Source: Humulus lupulus
Taxonomy: Eukaryota > Streptophyta > Magnoliopsida > Rosales > Cannabaceae
Direction of reading: 5' to 3'
Assembly (NCBI RefSeq): GCF_963169125.1
Contig: NC_084793.1
Coordinates: 93,577,071-93,641,070, forward strand
DNA length: 64,000 nucleotides
Positions 1-11,055 of the stretch are shown here, piece by piece (the first letter of the stretch is position 1; the number at the start of each line of letters is the position of its first letter). Both the position numbers and the translations under genes were made by a program. Under the pieces are notes generated by a model, which worked only from the letters and a program-made list of their open reading frames with translations, did no database searches and was not told where the DNA came from.

Positions 1-742
1 ATTCTTTTGAGTCCAAATGACTCGCCTAACGAGTTAGGCATCGTTTTAAACACACAATGTAATGGTCTTGAATTAGTAGAGCGTTATAATAACTTTTTAG
101 CGTCAATGTCAATACTGATACAAAATATTTTTTGATTCAGTTCTCAACTGACATTAAATGATATTTTTCTAGTGTAACAAACCAACTAACTACCTTAATA
201 GAGTGTATTATTAAAACTATAAGAGTGGAAGAGTATATTAAACAAAAACACATAAGTATAAAAAATAAAGTAGTATACATTCTAAAATTATATCTTCAAT
301 TCCATCTCTTTGTGTACACAAGTGGTAAGTACAATTTATGAGTAGGAGTAGTTTTGTTGTTTATCGTTAATATATATATATATATATATAATAAAAAGAG
401 GAATTAGTTGTACATAACAACATCGACATAAACTAATAAAAAAAATATATCAGTTTGATGGTATGTATGACATTTTGTTTTCTATTATCCCAAATATTGA
501 GTACGTATAACTTTTAGTGGGAAGGAGGAAAATGTCAAAGTGGTCCAAAAATAAATAAAGAAAGAAAAAAGGAAAAGAAAGTTAGAACACGGTATTCATA
601 ATAAGTTTCACTGCATTATTATCAAAATAATATTAAGTTGGGCAAGTGTGATTAATATGCTTTGGCGTGTGGCTAGTACATGGTATATATATAGTGTACG
701 TAATATCTACGTACGAACTCTCTTCTCTCTCTTGACAATATA
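1..742. other. AT-rich intergenic sequence, no gene seen
   Basis: This stretch is AT-rich and holds no reading frame of useful length and no recognisable domain. It includes a short TA microsatellite at about 370-391. It runs up to the 5' end of a Helitron-like repeat at 743. Confidence 0.6.
370..391. repeat. (TA)n microsatellite
   Basis: An uninterrupted run of about eleven TA dinucleotides in AT-rich DNA. Confidence 0.9.
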
Positions 743-1335
743 TCTCTTCTAAATAATAAGGACGTAGATAATAAAACTTTTTAGTTTTAACGATTTTTTT
801 ATATTTTTAATGTTAAATTAAAATATGATATTTTTGAGATATTTAACAATAATAATTTTTTAAAAGTAACTAAACAAATTAAAATATGATATTTTTGAGA
901 TATTTTACAATAATAAATTTTTAAAAATAATAAATAATTAAACAAATTAAAATATGATATTTTTGAGATATTTTATAATAATAATTATTTAAAAATAATA
1001 AAATTATTTTATAATTTAATGAAACTTAAACCTGTGGATGCCAAAAATCCACCAAATAAGAAATCTCTAGTCCCTGATTAGAACAGACGGATAAAGGTCA
1101 CTTAATCATGCAATTGGACTCGAACCTGTAGGCCCTTTTTTAATACAGGAGATTGTCTCATGAGAAATGTTGATGCTCGAAATTCAACAGTTATAAAAAG
1201 GCCAAAAGCGCGTGATAGGCTCCCATAAACGCCTCGTAGGTACGCCCGATATGCTACGGGAATATCGCACCAACTGTTTTAGGAACCCATCTTGCGCCCA
1301 TGCACGACACGGCCTCGCGTGCCCCCGCACCACGC

Positions 1336-1585
1336 CTGTGCAGCCGCGCCTGCACACCAAGCGGCCTCGCGCCCCAGCAGGCCCTCGGCCTCGTGCAGCC
1401 GCGCCCACACACCAAGTGGCCTCGCCCCCAGCAGGCCCTCGGCCTCGTGCAGCCACGCCTGCACACCAGGTGGCCTCGCGCCCCAGCAGGCCCTCGGCCT
1501 CGTGCAGCCACGCCTGCACACCAGGTGGCCTCGCGCCCCAGCAGGCCTTCGGCCTCGCGCAGCCACGCCCGCAGCATCAGGTGGC
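1336..1585 (+). repeat. 55 bp GC-rich tandem repeat, about 4.5 copies
   Basis: Units starting AGCAGGCCCTCGGCCTCG occur at 1376, 1430, 1485 and 1540, spaced 54-55 bp, inside the U3 of the solo LTR. Adjacent units are nearly identical. The long open frames seen on both strands here (alanine, proline, arginine and histidine rich) result from this composition and do not resemble a protein family. Confidence 0.9.
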
Positions 1586-2369
1586 CATGCAAATGGGGGC
1601 ACGCGTCAAAGGAGCCTCGCCCCCAAAGGCCTTGCCCCCAAGGGCCACGCATACCTAGTGGCCTCATGTGCCTCGCCTTGCGCATCGGCCACGTCAAAGG
1701 CCTCAAGAGACATAGCCTCCACTAAACACCCTTCGGCCATATACCAGAGGCCTCGTAGTGTGGGGGCTGCAAAGTGATGGTTTCACAAGATGAGACCCTC
1801 ATCCCATTTGTAGGCGTCATGCTTCATCACACACGCAGCAGGCCCCGTTGAAGAGGCCTTACCTCTCTTCCTGAGGTAAGTGCCACCAACGGGGCACCAT
1901 TCCCCCTATGAGTCACATGAGATGAAGAGCAATAGGAGAGACCCAATAACTATTAGGTATAGAGCCAATAGTGGAATAGATGACTGAGTATATCGTTCAT
2001 GTCAACACACTAGCTTCCCTACACTTAGTAGGACGTGGAATAGCCTTGAGCAGATACATGCCTTGGAGAGGCGAGAATAACCATCGGGTACATAGTACCC
2101 GTACGTGTACGGGTGCATGACGTACAACCATGAAGAGGACAGAAGCATGACCCTGACACCTGTATCACACAGGTAGTGGAGGTACGGATTTGTACAGAGA
2201 GTGGAGGCACTATATGCATGCCTCTGACTATGTACCAGGCTGACACTATGATCTTCTGCTCCACCACTCTTCCCATACCACTACCACCTGTGCTATTACC
2301 CTGACAGTGTACTCATGTACTATTTTGTCCTAAGGGACCACCATGTATAAGGGGCCATTAGAGCCCAGC

Positions 2370-2377
2370 TATAAAAG
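2370..2377 (+). promoter_or_regulatory. LTR TATA box
   Basis: TATAAAAG lies about 200 bp from the right end of the solo LTR at 1033-2573, the expected place for the U3/R promoter. Confidence 0.7.
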
Positions 2378-2880
2378 GAGCTTGACCCCTCAGAATGAGG
2401 GGTTGGAAAATTCATTGTATACAGAGGCTATTGAGAAATATACCAAAGCTTGCTCCATTGTTGATCTGTGTTTACTTTTCCTTAAAGTTTATTCTCAGTT
2501 CTTATATAAATATCACCTGACTTACCTTTGAGTTTTCCGATCTAATTTCGTTGACGAGATTTCACCGTCAACAAAACCCACTTATTAGAATAATATCATA
2601 TTAAATATATAATATAATCTACTGTTAATTAGTAACAAATTGATTTTTTTTTTTTAAAAAAAACTAGTAAGAAACTTAAATTTAAAATACATGTATAATA
2701 TTTAATATTACATTAAACATATAATATATAATTGTCACTCTCAAATTCAAAAACTTAAACAAACATAAACTTAAACAAAAATAAATAAATTATTTCATTC
2801 AAATATGATATTTATTTAAATTTTATATAACATTAATATAAATTTAATAAAAATAATTAATTTACACGTTGTTGTTTGTA

Positions 2881-3182
2881 TCTAAGTATATATAACATAT
2901 ATTTGTTATGCTTATCTTCACACTATTCTTCCCCGTTAGCCTTTTACTTAGTCATCTTAATTTCCCTGCCATATTATTATTATTATTATTAGAATTTAAA
3001 CTTTCTTTCTCGAAGAATTATCTCGAACTGTACTCCCATTTTTATTTATGTTCTACGTACAGATAAGATTAATGACAATAGAATAGTACACTCATATATC
3101 TCTCCAGATGCTTTGTTTGTTGTTTTGGACGCTCTTTCTTCAAATTAGGCTTTTGTTCCAATAAAACTCTTTATATGGGATT
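2881..3182. other. AT-rich spacer
   Basis: About 300 bp of AT-rich DNA with a short ATT run near 2971-2990. Nothing else is recognised. Its last bases, GTTAT at 3183-3187, are the left target duplication of the next element. Confidence 0.6.
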
Positions 3183-3187
3183 GTTAT

Positions 3188-3587
3188 TGTTTGTGTCAAG
3201 CTCTCTTCGAGACAGAGCAAATCTCCAAGGCAATCAAATTGCTATTTCATTCCACATAAACCAGTATTTTCAACAGCCAAATAATATATACTCTCTAACC
3301 AAATACAAAATAACTGAAATTAGTTACATGACCTCACATACTCTCAACTTCCCAGCCTCATCACGTACTCCCTCATCCAGTGAGGCCTCGCACGCTCCCT
3401 TTTGGCACACGCTCGGTTCTCCCATGCTTTGTTGCTACTCGGGTCTCCTGCCTCTGCGTTGTGCGTCTCTTCAGTGAACACAGCTTCTTCAGCATCCTGG
3501 GCTGAACCATTTTCCCAGCTTCTCATCTGTTCTTGCACTCCTTTGGGCTCTAACTTGATTGGGCCAACCTCTTGGGCTTCACTAACA
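3188..3587 (-). repeat. 3' LTR of the Reina-like element
   Basis: The 400 bp matches 8064-8463 with about 7 differences. Because the element reads on the minus strand, this left copy is the 3' LTR. The pol reading frame continues through it and stops at 3344. Confidence 0.95.
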
Positions 3588-4060
3588 CTACTCCCCTCCC
3601 CGAAACAAACCTTGTCCGCAAGGTTGGGCAGCTTGTACATCTGAACAAACGTGTCGAAATCTTCCCAAGTGGCATCTTCAGGCGAGCTTATAGACCACTG
3701 AATCAGTACTTGCCGAGTAGGTTTGCTATTCCGCATGTGAATCCGAGTAGCGATAATGGCCAATGGAACCATAACAGGTTTGTTGGCAATGCTAAATTCT
3801 GGCAGCGGGTAACAAGTTAGTGGCTGGCTGCCATGGTATGGTTTCAGTAAAGAAACATGGAAAGTGGGATGAATGCAACTCCCTTGAGGAAGCTTCAGTG
3901 TGTAAGCGACTGGACCCGCACGAGCTAGGACTTCGAAGGGGCCAAAGTAACGACGGCATAACTTGGAATTGAGACGGTGGGCCACAGTAGTTTGCCTGTA
4001 AGGCTGGAGTTTGACCAGCACCAACTCGCCGACCCGGAATTCAATATCGCGCGCTTCTTA
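3344..4060 (-). pseudogene. Integrase C-terminus plus chromodomain (pol fragment)
   Basis: This frame begins with the integrase C-terminal block (LVLVKLQPYRQ, HRLNSKLCRRYFGPFEV), then the HPTFHVSLLKPYHG motif. It ends in a chromodomain-like segment (QVLIQWSISSPEDATWEDFD) that in chromoviruses directs integration to modified chromatin. It is offset by one base from the upstream integrase frame at about 4048, where one base is missing in a GCGCGCG run. The frame runs on for about 81 codons into the 3' LTR, so the pol stop codon at 3344-3346 is supplied by LTR sequence. It is a broken part of the pol gene, not a separate gene. Confidence 0.85.
3588..3602 (-). other. Polypurine tract of the Reina-like element
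   Basis: The plus strand reads CTACTCCCCTCCCCG directly beside the 3' LTR, which is a purine-rich GGGGAGGGGAGTAG on the element strand. Such tracts prime second-strand DNA synthesis. Confidence 0.8.
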
Positions 4061-4797
4061 TTGGCCTGTTGTTGCATCCTCTGTTGTGCCTGCTGTAAGT
4101 TGTGCTTCAAATGGTGAAGGATCTCATCCCGTGTCAGTAAATCAACTTCCACGGCCTGAATAGTAGTAGCACCATGAGTGTACGCTGGTATGGACGGAGG
4201 AGTACGACCATAAACTGCCTGGAAAGGGGTCATGCCAATAGCGGAGTGATGGCTGGTGTTGTAATGGTATTCCGCCCATGATAAGAATTTGCTCCACTGT
4301 TTAGGATGCTTGGCTGTAAAGGCACGCAAATATTGCTCAAGATAATGATTGGTGACCTCGGTTTGACCATTCGTTTGCGGGTGGTAAGAAGAGCTCATCT
4401 TCAATGTCGTGCCCATCAATTCAAAAAATTTCTTCCAAAAAGCACTAGTGAATATTGGGTCTCTATCTGAGACAATAGTTCGAGGCATACCATGAAGGCG
4501 AATCACCATGTTGGAAAAAAGATCAGCTACTTTAGTCGCGGAATAATGGTTTGGGAGAGCTCCAAAATGGGCATACTTTGTGAACCTATCCACAACCACC
4601 AATATATTGGTCACGCCACGTGAATTAGGCAATCCCACAATAAAGTCCATAGCCAAGTCTTCCCACACTTGCTCGGGAATCTCTAATGGTTGAAGCAGCC
4701 CGTGAGGTGCGGTTGGCGAATATTTGATCGTTTGACAGACCAAACATGCCAATACAAACTGGCGCACATCCTTGCGCATACCCTGCCAAAAAAAATT
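4052..4797 (-). pseudogene. Integrase catalytic core (pol fragment)
   Basis: Counted from an internal methionine at 4779, the two zinc-binding cysteines sit at residues 12 and 15 and the DDE triad at D45, D105 and E141, with 35 residues between the last two. These are the metal-binding residues that insert the cDNA. The upstream half of the HHCC zinc finger is damaged: the preceding frame ends at a TGA (4803-4805) just where the second histidine is expected. A short stretch seems deleted next to a run of eight A, which also shifts the frame. Downstream it loses frame near 4048. Confidence 0.88.
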
Positions 4798-4802
4798 GGA
4801 AC

Positions 4803-6986
4803 TCAGCCTGAGATAAGAGAAGCATGAAACTCTTGCAGCAATGGTGGCTTTAAGTTGGAGTGTTGGCTGATGTACAATTTCTGGTGGTAATATAACAGCC
4901 CCTCTCTAACCGTGTATTGAGTAGCATCCAATTGCCCCTGCTGTAATTGCTCATGGAATAGGCGAAGATCCGGACAAATGATGTTCTCTTGGCGTAATTC
5001 TTCTAGAAAATCAAAACACCCAGCACTAATGGCTAAGTGCAAGGATGAGAGTGACCCTTCATGCTGCTTGGAAAGAGCATCAGCCACACAATTATATTTT
5101 CCTGCCTTGTATTCGATGGAAAATTGGAAACCCAACAACTTTCGGATGAAGTGTTGCTGCTCCGGCATTTGTATAACCTGTGTAAGCAGCTCACGGAGGC
5201 TTTTATGGTCTGTTCGGATGATGAAATGTCGCCCCAACAAGTATTGACGCCACTTCGAAACCGCTTCAACAATGGCCCTCATTTCACGGATATAGGCTGA
5301 AGCACCCGCAAAGAGAGGGCCCAATTTCTTGCTGAAATAGGCTAAGGGATGCCCGTCCTGCATAAGTACCCCGCCTATGCCGACATTGGATGCATCCATT
5401 TCCAAAATAAATACTTTGAAAAAATCTGGCAGCTTAAGAACAGGGGTGTCGGTCATAGCCTTCTTGAGCTGGGTGAATGCCGTGGCTGCTAGTGTAGTCC
5501 AAACAAAGCTGTCTCGCTTTAGTAACTCAGTAAGTGGCGCTGCAATAGTGGCATAGTGAGCCACAAAACGACGATAATACCCCGTAAGGCCGAGAAAACC
5601 CCTCAACTGTTTAAGAGTGCGTGGAATCGGCCAATTGACCATGGCTGCTACCTTGGAAGGATCGGCCTGTACTCCGTTGGAGGAAACGAAATGGCCCAAA
5701 TACTCAATAGTCCGCTGAAAGAATTGGCACTTGCTGAGTTTAGCAAAGAAGGTGTGTTCCCGAAGCAACTGCAGTACCTGTTTTAAATGAGTAACATGCT
5801 CCTCCTCATTGCTGCTGTATATGAGAATGTCATCGAAGAAAACGATGACGAAATGACGCAAAAATGGGCGAAAAACCTGGTTCATAGCCGCCTGAAATGT
5901 GGATGGGGCGTTAGTGAGTTCGAATGGCATGACCACAAATTCATAGTGTCCCTCGTGAGTACGGAAGGCTGTCTTGTGAACATCGCGTCTATCCATACGA
6001 ATTTGATGATAACCAGCCCTCAAATCCAACTTGGAAAATACCTCAGCGCTGCCCAATTCGTCTAGCAACTCATCAATAGTCGGAATAGGAAAACGATCTT
6101 TGACTGTAATTCCGTTAAGAGCTCTATAATCCACGCAAAATCGCCACGTGCCATCCTTTTTCTTAACAAGCAAAACCGGAGATGAGTATGGGCTGGTACT
6201 GGGTCGGATAAATCCCATTTCCATCATTTCTTGCACCAACTTCTCAATGACGTCCTTCTGAAAATGTGGGTACCGATAAGGCCTTACGTTCACAGGAGGT
6301 GAACCCGGTTGTAAGAAGATGCGATGGTCCACACTTTGGTAAGGGGGCAGCTCCTTGGGTTCAGTAAAAATGTCGGCATATTGAGTGAGAATACCCTTGC
6401 CCGGTGCTGGAAAATGTGCCTCTAAATCAGGTAAGGCAGCCACGGTCATGTCTTGGTCTTCCAACACAGCAGACAAACGGTACAACATCTTCACGTCCCC
6501 TTCTTGCAATAGAGCATTAAATTGAGCGTAAGAGAGCTGATGTGCCGAAACATCAGTCGATCCTTTTAGCTTCACCACACTACCTTTCCAAGAAAACTCC
6601 AAAGTGAGTTCTTTATGATCATGAATACATGGACCTAAAGTCTGCAACCATTGCATTCCGAGAACCACCTCTAGACCAGAAATCGGCAACACATAAAGAT
6701 CCACAACAAACTTGTGTCCCTGCAAAACTAGTTCGACTCCTTTACAAATCTTCGAACACAAAAGGAAATGCCCATTACCCATATAGACTTTGAATCGCTT
6801 GGTCTCCTCCGAAAACAGTTGTAGTTGATAAACCAAGGCCTCCTGGATAAAATTGTTGTTGCTGCCCGTATCTACTAGCACCTCTAAGGACTCTTTGCCG
6901 TGTTTGGCAGTAATGCGAAAAATTCTGGGGTTCATCGAATTCGAAAGTGAATTGAGACTCACTTCCTCTTCTGCGGTGTCAAAGTC
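4803..6986 (-). pseudogene. Protease, reverse transcriptase and RNase H region of Reina-like pol
   Basis: Residues are counted from 6962. The aspartic protease has the DTGS motif (D31). Reverse transcriptase spans about 215-400, with the catalytic FFDDIL at 375-380. RNase H has D523, E560, D585 and D628 in their usual contexts (MDAS, TDHKSL, VADALS). All these catalytic residues are present. The region is in the same frame as gag and separated from it only by the TAA at 6987-6989, so gag-pol was originally one frame. It ends at TGA 4803-4805, where integrase sequence should continue. The frame has no ATG at 6962 (the codon is GTG), supporting origin as part of a polyprotein. Confidence 0.92.
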
Positions 6987-8030
6987 TTATCCGTCTGGTT
7001 TAGTTCCTGTCTCAAGCTCCTCCTCTTGAACACACATAATTAGCATCTTATTCTTGCACTTATGGCCATAACTGAATTTCTCATCACAAGTATAACAGAG
7101 GCCTTTGTCGCGACGGTCTTTCATTTCAGCGGGAGTCAATTTTTTTATAGAAAGGGGGGCGATACCTGCCTGAGATATTGGTGGCTGATTTGTAACAGTG
7201 GGAGCAGTGTAACCATGTTTAGAAGCAGTAAAGGCAGCTGGTGGAGTGAATGGGGTAGCCGTCACGGCCCTTGTCGACCAACCAGAGCGGTGGCCCTCCG
7301 ATTTCTGTCGACTTACTAAATCCTCATTCCTATCCTCAAATAACTGAGCCTTTGCCATAGCGTCCGCCAAATCGATCGGTTTGGCCAGCAACAATTCCCA
7401 TCGAATGTCCGACTTGAGTCCCCATATAAAAAAATTCAAGAACATAGAATCGGCCACACCCGAAATGCGCGGCATGAGGGATTCGAATTCCACCCGGAAC
7501 TGAGAAACACGACCCGTCTGAGTGAGCTTCGAAATCCTGCCCAGCGGATCATCATAGATTGAGGCCCCAAATCGCAGTTGCAATGCCGAAATGAATGAGT
7601 CCCAATCTGTAATGGAGCCTCCCTTTTCCATCCATTGGAACCAGGTTGACGGAGCTCCATCCAAGTGAAAGGCGACTACAGCAAGTCGCGTAGCTGGGGC
7701 AACTCTGTGCAGATCAAAAAATTTGTTGATCTTGTAAATCCAATCATCAACATTCTGACCATCAAAACGTGGAACCTTAACCCGCAAAGTTTTGATAATC
7801 GAATTCACTTCACAGGAGTCGGAAGCAGCATCAAATTGCCGTCCCTTCTCACGCGGCACCTGCTCACGAATGGCACTTGCCTCCCCACCCATGCTCGGCG
7901 ACGATGGTGATGACAGTTGAGCCAAACGCTCATCCAGCAAGGACTTGAGATGCTCCAGTTGGGACTCGGAACGTTGTTCCCATTTGAGGTCCAAAGCCTG
8001 CAAAAGTGCTGCAATCTCTTCGTTCTTCAT
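6987..8030 (-). pseudogene. Gag region of the Reina-like element
   Basis: It encodes the capsid-like retrotransposon gag domain (VPRFDGQNVDDWIYKINKFF through LRFGASIYDD) and a zinc knuckle near the end (CYTCDEKFSYGHKC) that binds element RNA. I chose the ATG at 8028-8030 (MKNEEIAALLQALD) because a more upstream start at 8096 lies inside the LTR and would run through the primer-binding site. The TAA at 6987-6989 lies between gag and protease. Related elements use one continuous frame, so I read this as a nonsense mutation, though readthrough cannot be excluded. Confidence 0.88.
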
Positions 8031-8048
8031 AATGAAGGAGGAAGAAAG

Positions 8049-8062
8049 CAATGAAAGCACCA
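8049..8062 (-). other. Primer-binding site of the Reina-like element
   Basis: One base inside the 5' LTR, the element strand reads TGGTGCTTTCATTG, beginning with the TGG that pairs with the CCA end of a tRNA. The same 14 bases occur at the matching place in the Tat element (47059-47072). I did not identify the tRNA. Confidence 0.7.
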
Positions 8063-8063
8063 G

Positions 8064-8463
8064 TGTTAGTGTCAAGCTCTCTTCGAGACAGAGCAAATCT
8101 CCAAGGCAATCAAATTGCTATTTCATTCCACATAAACTAGTATTTTCAACAGCCAAATAATATATACTCTCTAACCAAATACAAAATAACTGAAATTAGT
8201 TACATGGCCTCACATACTCTCAACTTCCCAGCCTCATCACGTACTCCTTCATCCAGCGAGGCCTCGCACGCTCCCTTTTGGCACACGCTCGGTTCTCCCA
8301 TGCTTTGCTGCAACTCGGGTCTCCTGCCTCTGCGTTGTGCGTCTCTTCAGTGAACACAGCTTCTTCAGCATCCTGGGCTGAACCATTTTCCCAGCTTCTC
8401 ATCTGTTCTTGCACTCCTTTGGGCTCTAACTTGATTGGGCCAACCTCTTGGGCTTCACTAACA
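8064..8463 (-). repeat. 5' LTR of the Reina-like element
   Basis: The 400 bp copy of 3188-3587 is followed by the right target duplication GTTAT at 8464-8468. The two inner halves of the repeat ends match as TGTTAGTG/CACTAACA. Confidence 0.95.
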
Positions 8464-8702
8464 GTTATCGTTAATCATTATTAACACTAAAAGAGGATAA
8501 AGAAATGCTACACTCTCATTCATCACGGCATACTTTTTTTTTTTTTTGCATTATTCAAATAAGTTCTAGTACAAAAATTACAAATTATATAATGAGGTCC
8601 ACATGTGTCAAACACCAAAATAATTATAAAAAAATGTAAAATATAAAAAGAATATATTTAAGATTTTCATGCATTAAAAGTTGTATTTGAACGATTATTT
8701 TA

Positions 8703-9041
8703 AAGGTTTATATTTTTTTTCGACATTGTATTTTGTCATATTACCTGTATAGATTTTGTGTTTGTAAAACAGTTCAAATAGAACCTTAAACTTGATTTTG
8801 ATGAACAAAAAAATTGAATATAATAACACAATTGTTAAGTAGAGTGATTGAGTTTTTGTATTGAGTTGTTAGTTTGGCGAATTATTTGTGATTTCGTTAA
8901 AAAAATTTTGATCAAAATCAAATTTAGGAATTTATTTGAACTATTTTACAAAATAGAGAGTTCAAAAAGTAATTTAAACCAAAACATAAGGCTCAAACAA
9001 ATAATAAGACAAAACAAGAAATCCAAAAATATATAAACCTT
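8703..9041. mobile_element. MITE-like element with terminal inverted repeats, copy 1
   Basis: It starts AAGGTTTATATTTTTTTTCG and ends AAATATATAAACCTT, which are inverted copies of each other for about 20 bp with mismatches. Further inward, GTATTTTGTC pairs with GACAAAACAAG. A diverged copy lies at 20582-20915. No coding sequence is seen. The target duplication is not clear. A fragment of its right end (about 60 bp) recurs at 9350-9412. Confidence 0.5.
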
Positions 9042-10260
9042 AGTTTAATTGGAAACTTAGAGCGTGTTTGACTCCTTAAGTAAAAAATTGTTTTTTGTTT
9101 TTAAAACGTAAAAACTGTTTTCTGAAAATAAGTAGGAGTGTTTGACATTATTTTCATAAAACAATTTTTAAAATCAAAATTACAAAAAATAAAAAATTTT
9201 GAAAACAACAAAAAATTATTTTTAGTTGTTTTCAATTATCTTTTGTCAATTTTTATTCTAACGTAACATTTTTAATTATTATTAACTCACATCACTTTAT
9301 CTCTTATTTTTCTCTCTCCTCACTTTTTATCTCCCTATTATAAGCCTCAAAGAAATAATAAAACAACAAAGGAATCCAAAAAAAAAATATAAACCTTAGT
9401 TTAATTGAAAACTTCGTGATTTGGACAGTGTCCTAGCATAGATGGTTGCAGTTTTGCACGTAATTGAGGATGACGGATACTTGAACACATGTTTGCACCA
9501 TTTTAAGTGTATTCATTTTGGAGAGAGACGTGTGGGGAATAATTTTATTTTTCTTTTATCGAATGTGGAGTTTCTAAAATTAGAAAGAATATTTACTTTA
9601 ATGTAAAATCACTAAGCATAACCAAAGTTTGTATTATATAATAATAGTGAATAATATATAGAAAGTTTACAAAAAGATTTCTTGGGGAATACATAATTAA
9701 ATAAATTAAGTATATGAGAATAATGAAGTAACGCGGAAGAAACGTACTGTAAAAGAAAGAATACTTTTATATATTGTTTTATATTTCCACGTCATTCCTG
9801 TTTTTTCAGTTTATTATAAGTTTCTAGTCATCAACTTTGGACGAGAAGAAAAGGCAAATAAGAAGGGTATAATACAAAAGCAAAAACATCTCTTTGTAAA
9901 CATTTACAACTCTTGTGAGATCTAACTTCATGAGTAAAAGTTAATTCGCAAGAAGAATCTACGAGAATTAATCTAAAATGGTTAATGATCAATCAAAAAT
10001 TAACAAATGGTCGTCCAACTAATTAGAAAATCAAGTTAGATTCCAAGCTTTTTTTTTTTTGTCCACATCAACCAATTTCCAATCAAAGTAGAAGTTTCCA
10101 AATTAACTATTTTTTCTAATAAATTAAAGCTTATATTAAATAATATATAATTAATTTATTCTGCTATCTAGTAGATTTGATGTGGCAAGTGTTTTGCCCT
10201 ACTAACTCAAATATAACCAAGAAGTAAAGACTAATCGATATATATATATATATATATACA
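9042..10260. other. AT-rich sequence, no gene seen
   Basis: It holds a repeat of the right end of the preceding MITE-like element at about 9350-9412 (AATCCAAAAAAAAAATATAA then ACCTTAGTTTAATTG). Between the copies, the segment 9062-9350 starts AGCGTGTTTGAC, a type of end often seen in hAT-like MITEs, but I could not define a matching end. A TA microsatellite lies at about 10239-10258. No gene is recognised. Confidence 0.45.
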
Positions 10261-10467
10261 CTAGATAGAAGTAAAGTGAAATGTATTTTTCCTTAATTTT
10301 AAAGTTGTAATTATTTTATAATTTTTAAATAAATAAAAAATATCATAAAAATAAATAAAAGATATTTAATATAATATATGACATAAATGTATTAAAAAAG
10401 TTAGGGCAAAATATTATCTATAATTTTAATAAAAATTTGTTCATTTTAAAAATATATATATACATAT

Positions 10468-11055
10468 TGTTTATCCATAAATCAGTTGCTAATGACGTGA
10501 CAATGATTTTAATATTGTGGCGGACACGTAGCAGAGATACGGCTCGCCTATCGACCAGCATTATTTCTACATGAAAATATCAAGTTTTATATACGACCAG
10601 TCTGGTCGTATATTCCGTTCATTTATGTAAAGATCTGTATAGTTGTGATGATATCCGAGAATATCTCTTCATTATGACCTGCAGATCTGATAATTAAGGA
10701 TAGATATTATTTTCTAATTCATGTAACCCTTCCTGAGCCTATAAATACAGAAGAAATAGCTCAAGGAAGGGGATCGATCTTTTTCTTTCAGAATTATAGT
10801 ACTATTATCCATCGTTTGTATTGCTTTTTTCTTCCAAGGTCTGTGAAACTCAGGAACTCGAGTTCTTCGATCACACCTTTGGAACTCAATATTAATAATA
10901 GCATCAAGTGGACGTAGGTCATTACCAATTACTGGGGCTGAACCACTATAAATGTCTGTGTTCTTTATCTTTCCATTAGATCATTTTCTCTAGCTCTATA
11001 TTACTTTCCTGTCGTTTTCTAGACTCCGTGTCGTTGACCAAAATCAGGGTCAACA
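10468..11055 (+). mobile_element. Solo LTR, 588 bp, inside a Helitron copy
   Basis: It begins TGTTTATCC and ends GGTCAACA (TGTT...AACA). The edges were set by comparison with the uninterrupted Helitron copy at 11814-12704, which lacks this sequence. The flanks CATAT and TATAT agree at 4 of 5 bases, so the target duplication is imperfect or blurred by the TA-rich site. A TATA box at 10740-10747 shows plus-strand polarity. The family is not identified. Confidence 0.75.
10740..10747 (+). promoter_or_regulatory. LTR TATA box
   Basis: TATAAATA lies about 270 bp into the solo LTR at 10468-11055, followed by a plausible R region. Confidence 0.6.

Larger units (their letters stand above)
1033..2573 (+). 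mobile_element. Solo LTR, GC-rich, with 5 bp target duplication AAACC
   Basis: It begins TGTGG and ends CAACA (TG...CA). It is flanked by perfect AAACC duplications at 1028-1032 and 2574-2578, so both edges are firm. A TATA box (TATAAAAG, 2370-2377) places the transcription start near the right end, so it reads on the plus strand. No internal region or second LTR is present, which is the usual result of recombination between the two LTRs of one element. It lies inside a Helitron-like repeat. The U3 region carries a 55 bp tandem repeat. The parent retrotransposon family is not identified. Confidence 0.9.
743..2880 (+). mobile_element. Non-autonomous Helitron-like element, copy 1, split by a solo LTR
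   Basis: The 5' end TCTCTTCTAAATAATAAGG at 743 closely matches the 5' end of the copy at 12707 and follows an A, as expected for Helitrons, which insert between A and T. Internal blocks such as AAATTAAAATATGATATTTT recur here three times (about 820-1010) and also occur in the copies near 11500 and 13150. The solo LTR at 1033-2573 interrupts it, and recognisable family sequence resumes at 2574-2880. No CTAG 3' end is visible, so the right boundary is approximate. No Rep/helicase gene is present, so it would depend on proteins made elsewhere. The family assignment is inferred from ends and copy comparison. Confidence 0.55.
3188..8463 (-). mobile_element. Complete Ty3/gypsy chromovirus (Reina-like), 5,276 bp
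   Basis: Two 400 bp LTRs (3188-3587 and 8064-8463) flank a gag-pol region on the minus strand. Target duplications GTTAT lie at 3183-3187 and 8464-8468. The LTR ends form the inverted repeat TGTTAGTG/CACTAACA. The domain order is gag, protease, reverse transcriptase, RNase H, integrase, chromodomain, which defines chromoviruses. The short length and short LTRs fit the Reina clade. By eye the LTRs differ at 7 of 400 sites, so insertion was recent. Three lesions break the polyprotein: an in-frame TAA after gag, a deletion at the start of integrase, and a 1 bp frameshift before the chromodomain. It cannot make a full polyprotein. Confidence 0.95.

Noticed and set aside
1184..1777. Several overlapping 100-160 codon frames on both strands
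   Set aside because: They arise from a GC-rich 55 bp tandem repeat. They are low in complexity, occur in several frames at once, and match no protein family.
8031..8096. Upstream ATG at 8096 for the Reina-like gag
   Set aside because: It lies in the 5' LTR upstream of the primer-binding site. The ATG at 8030 fits a gag N-terminus better.
3194..8463. LTRs of 394 bp starting at TGTCAAGC
   Set aside because: Those edges gave no target duplication. Shifting to TGTTTG/TGTTAG gives 400 bp LTRs, an 8 bp inverted end and perfect GTTAT duplications.
10516..11055. Alternative left edge for the 588 bp solo LTR at TGTGGCGG (10516)
   Set aside because: The flanking AATAT fits the right side less well, and 10468-10515 is also absent from the uninterrupted Helitron copy, so the edge at 10468 is preferred.
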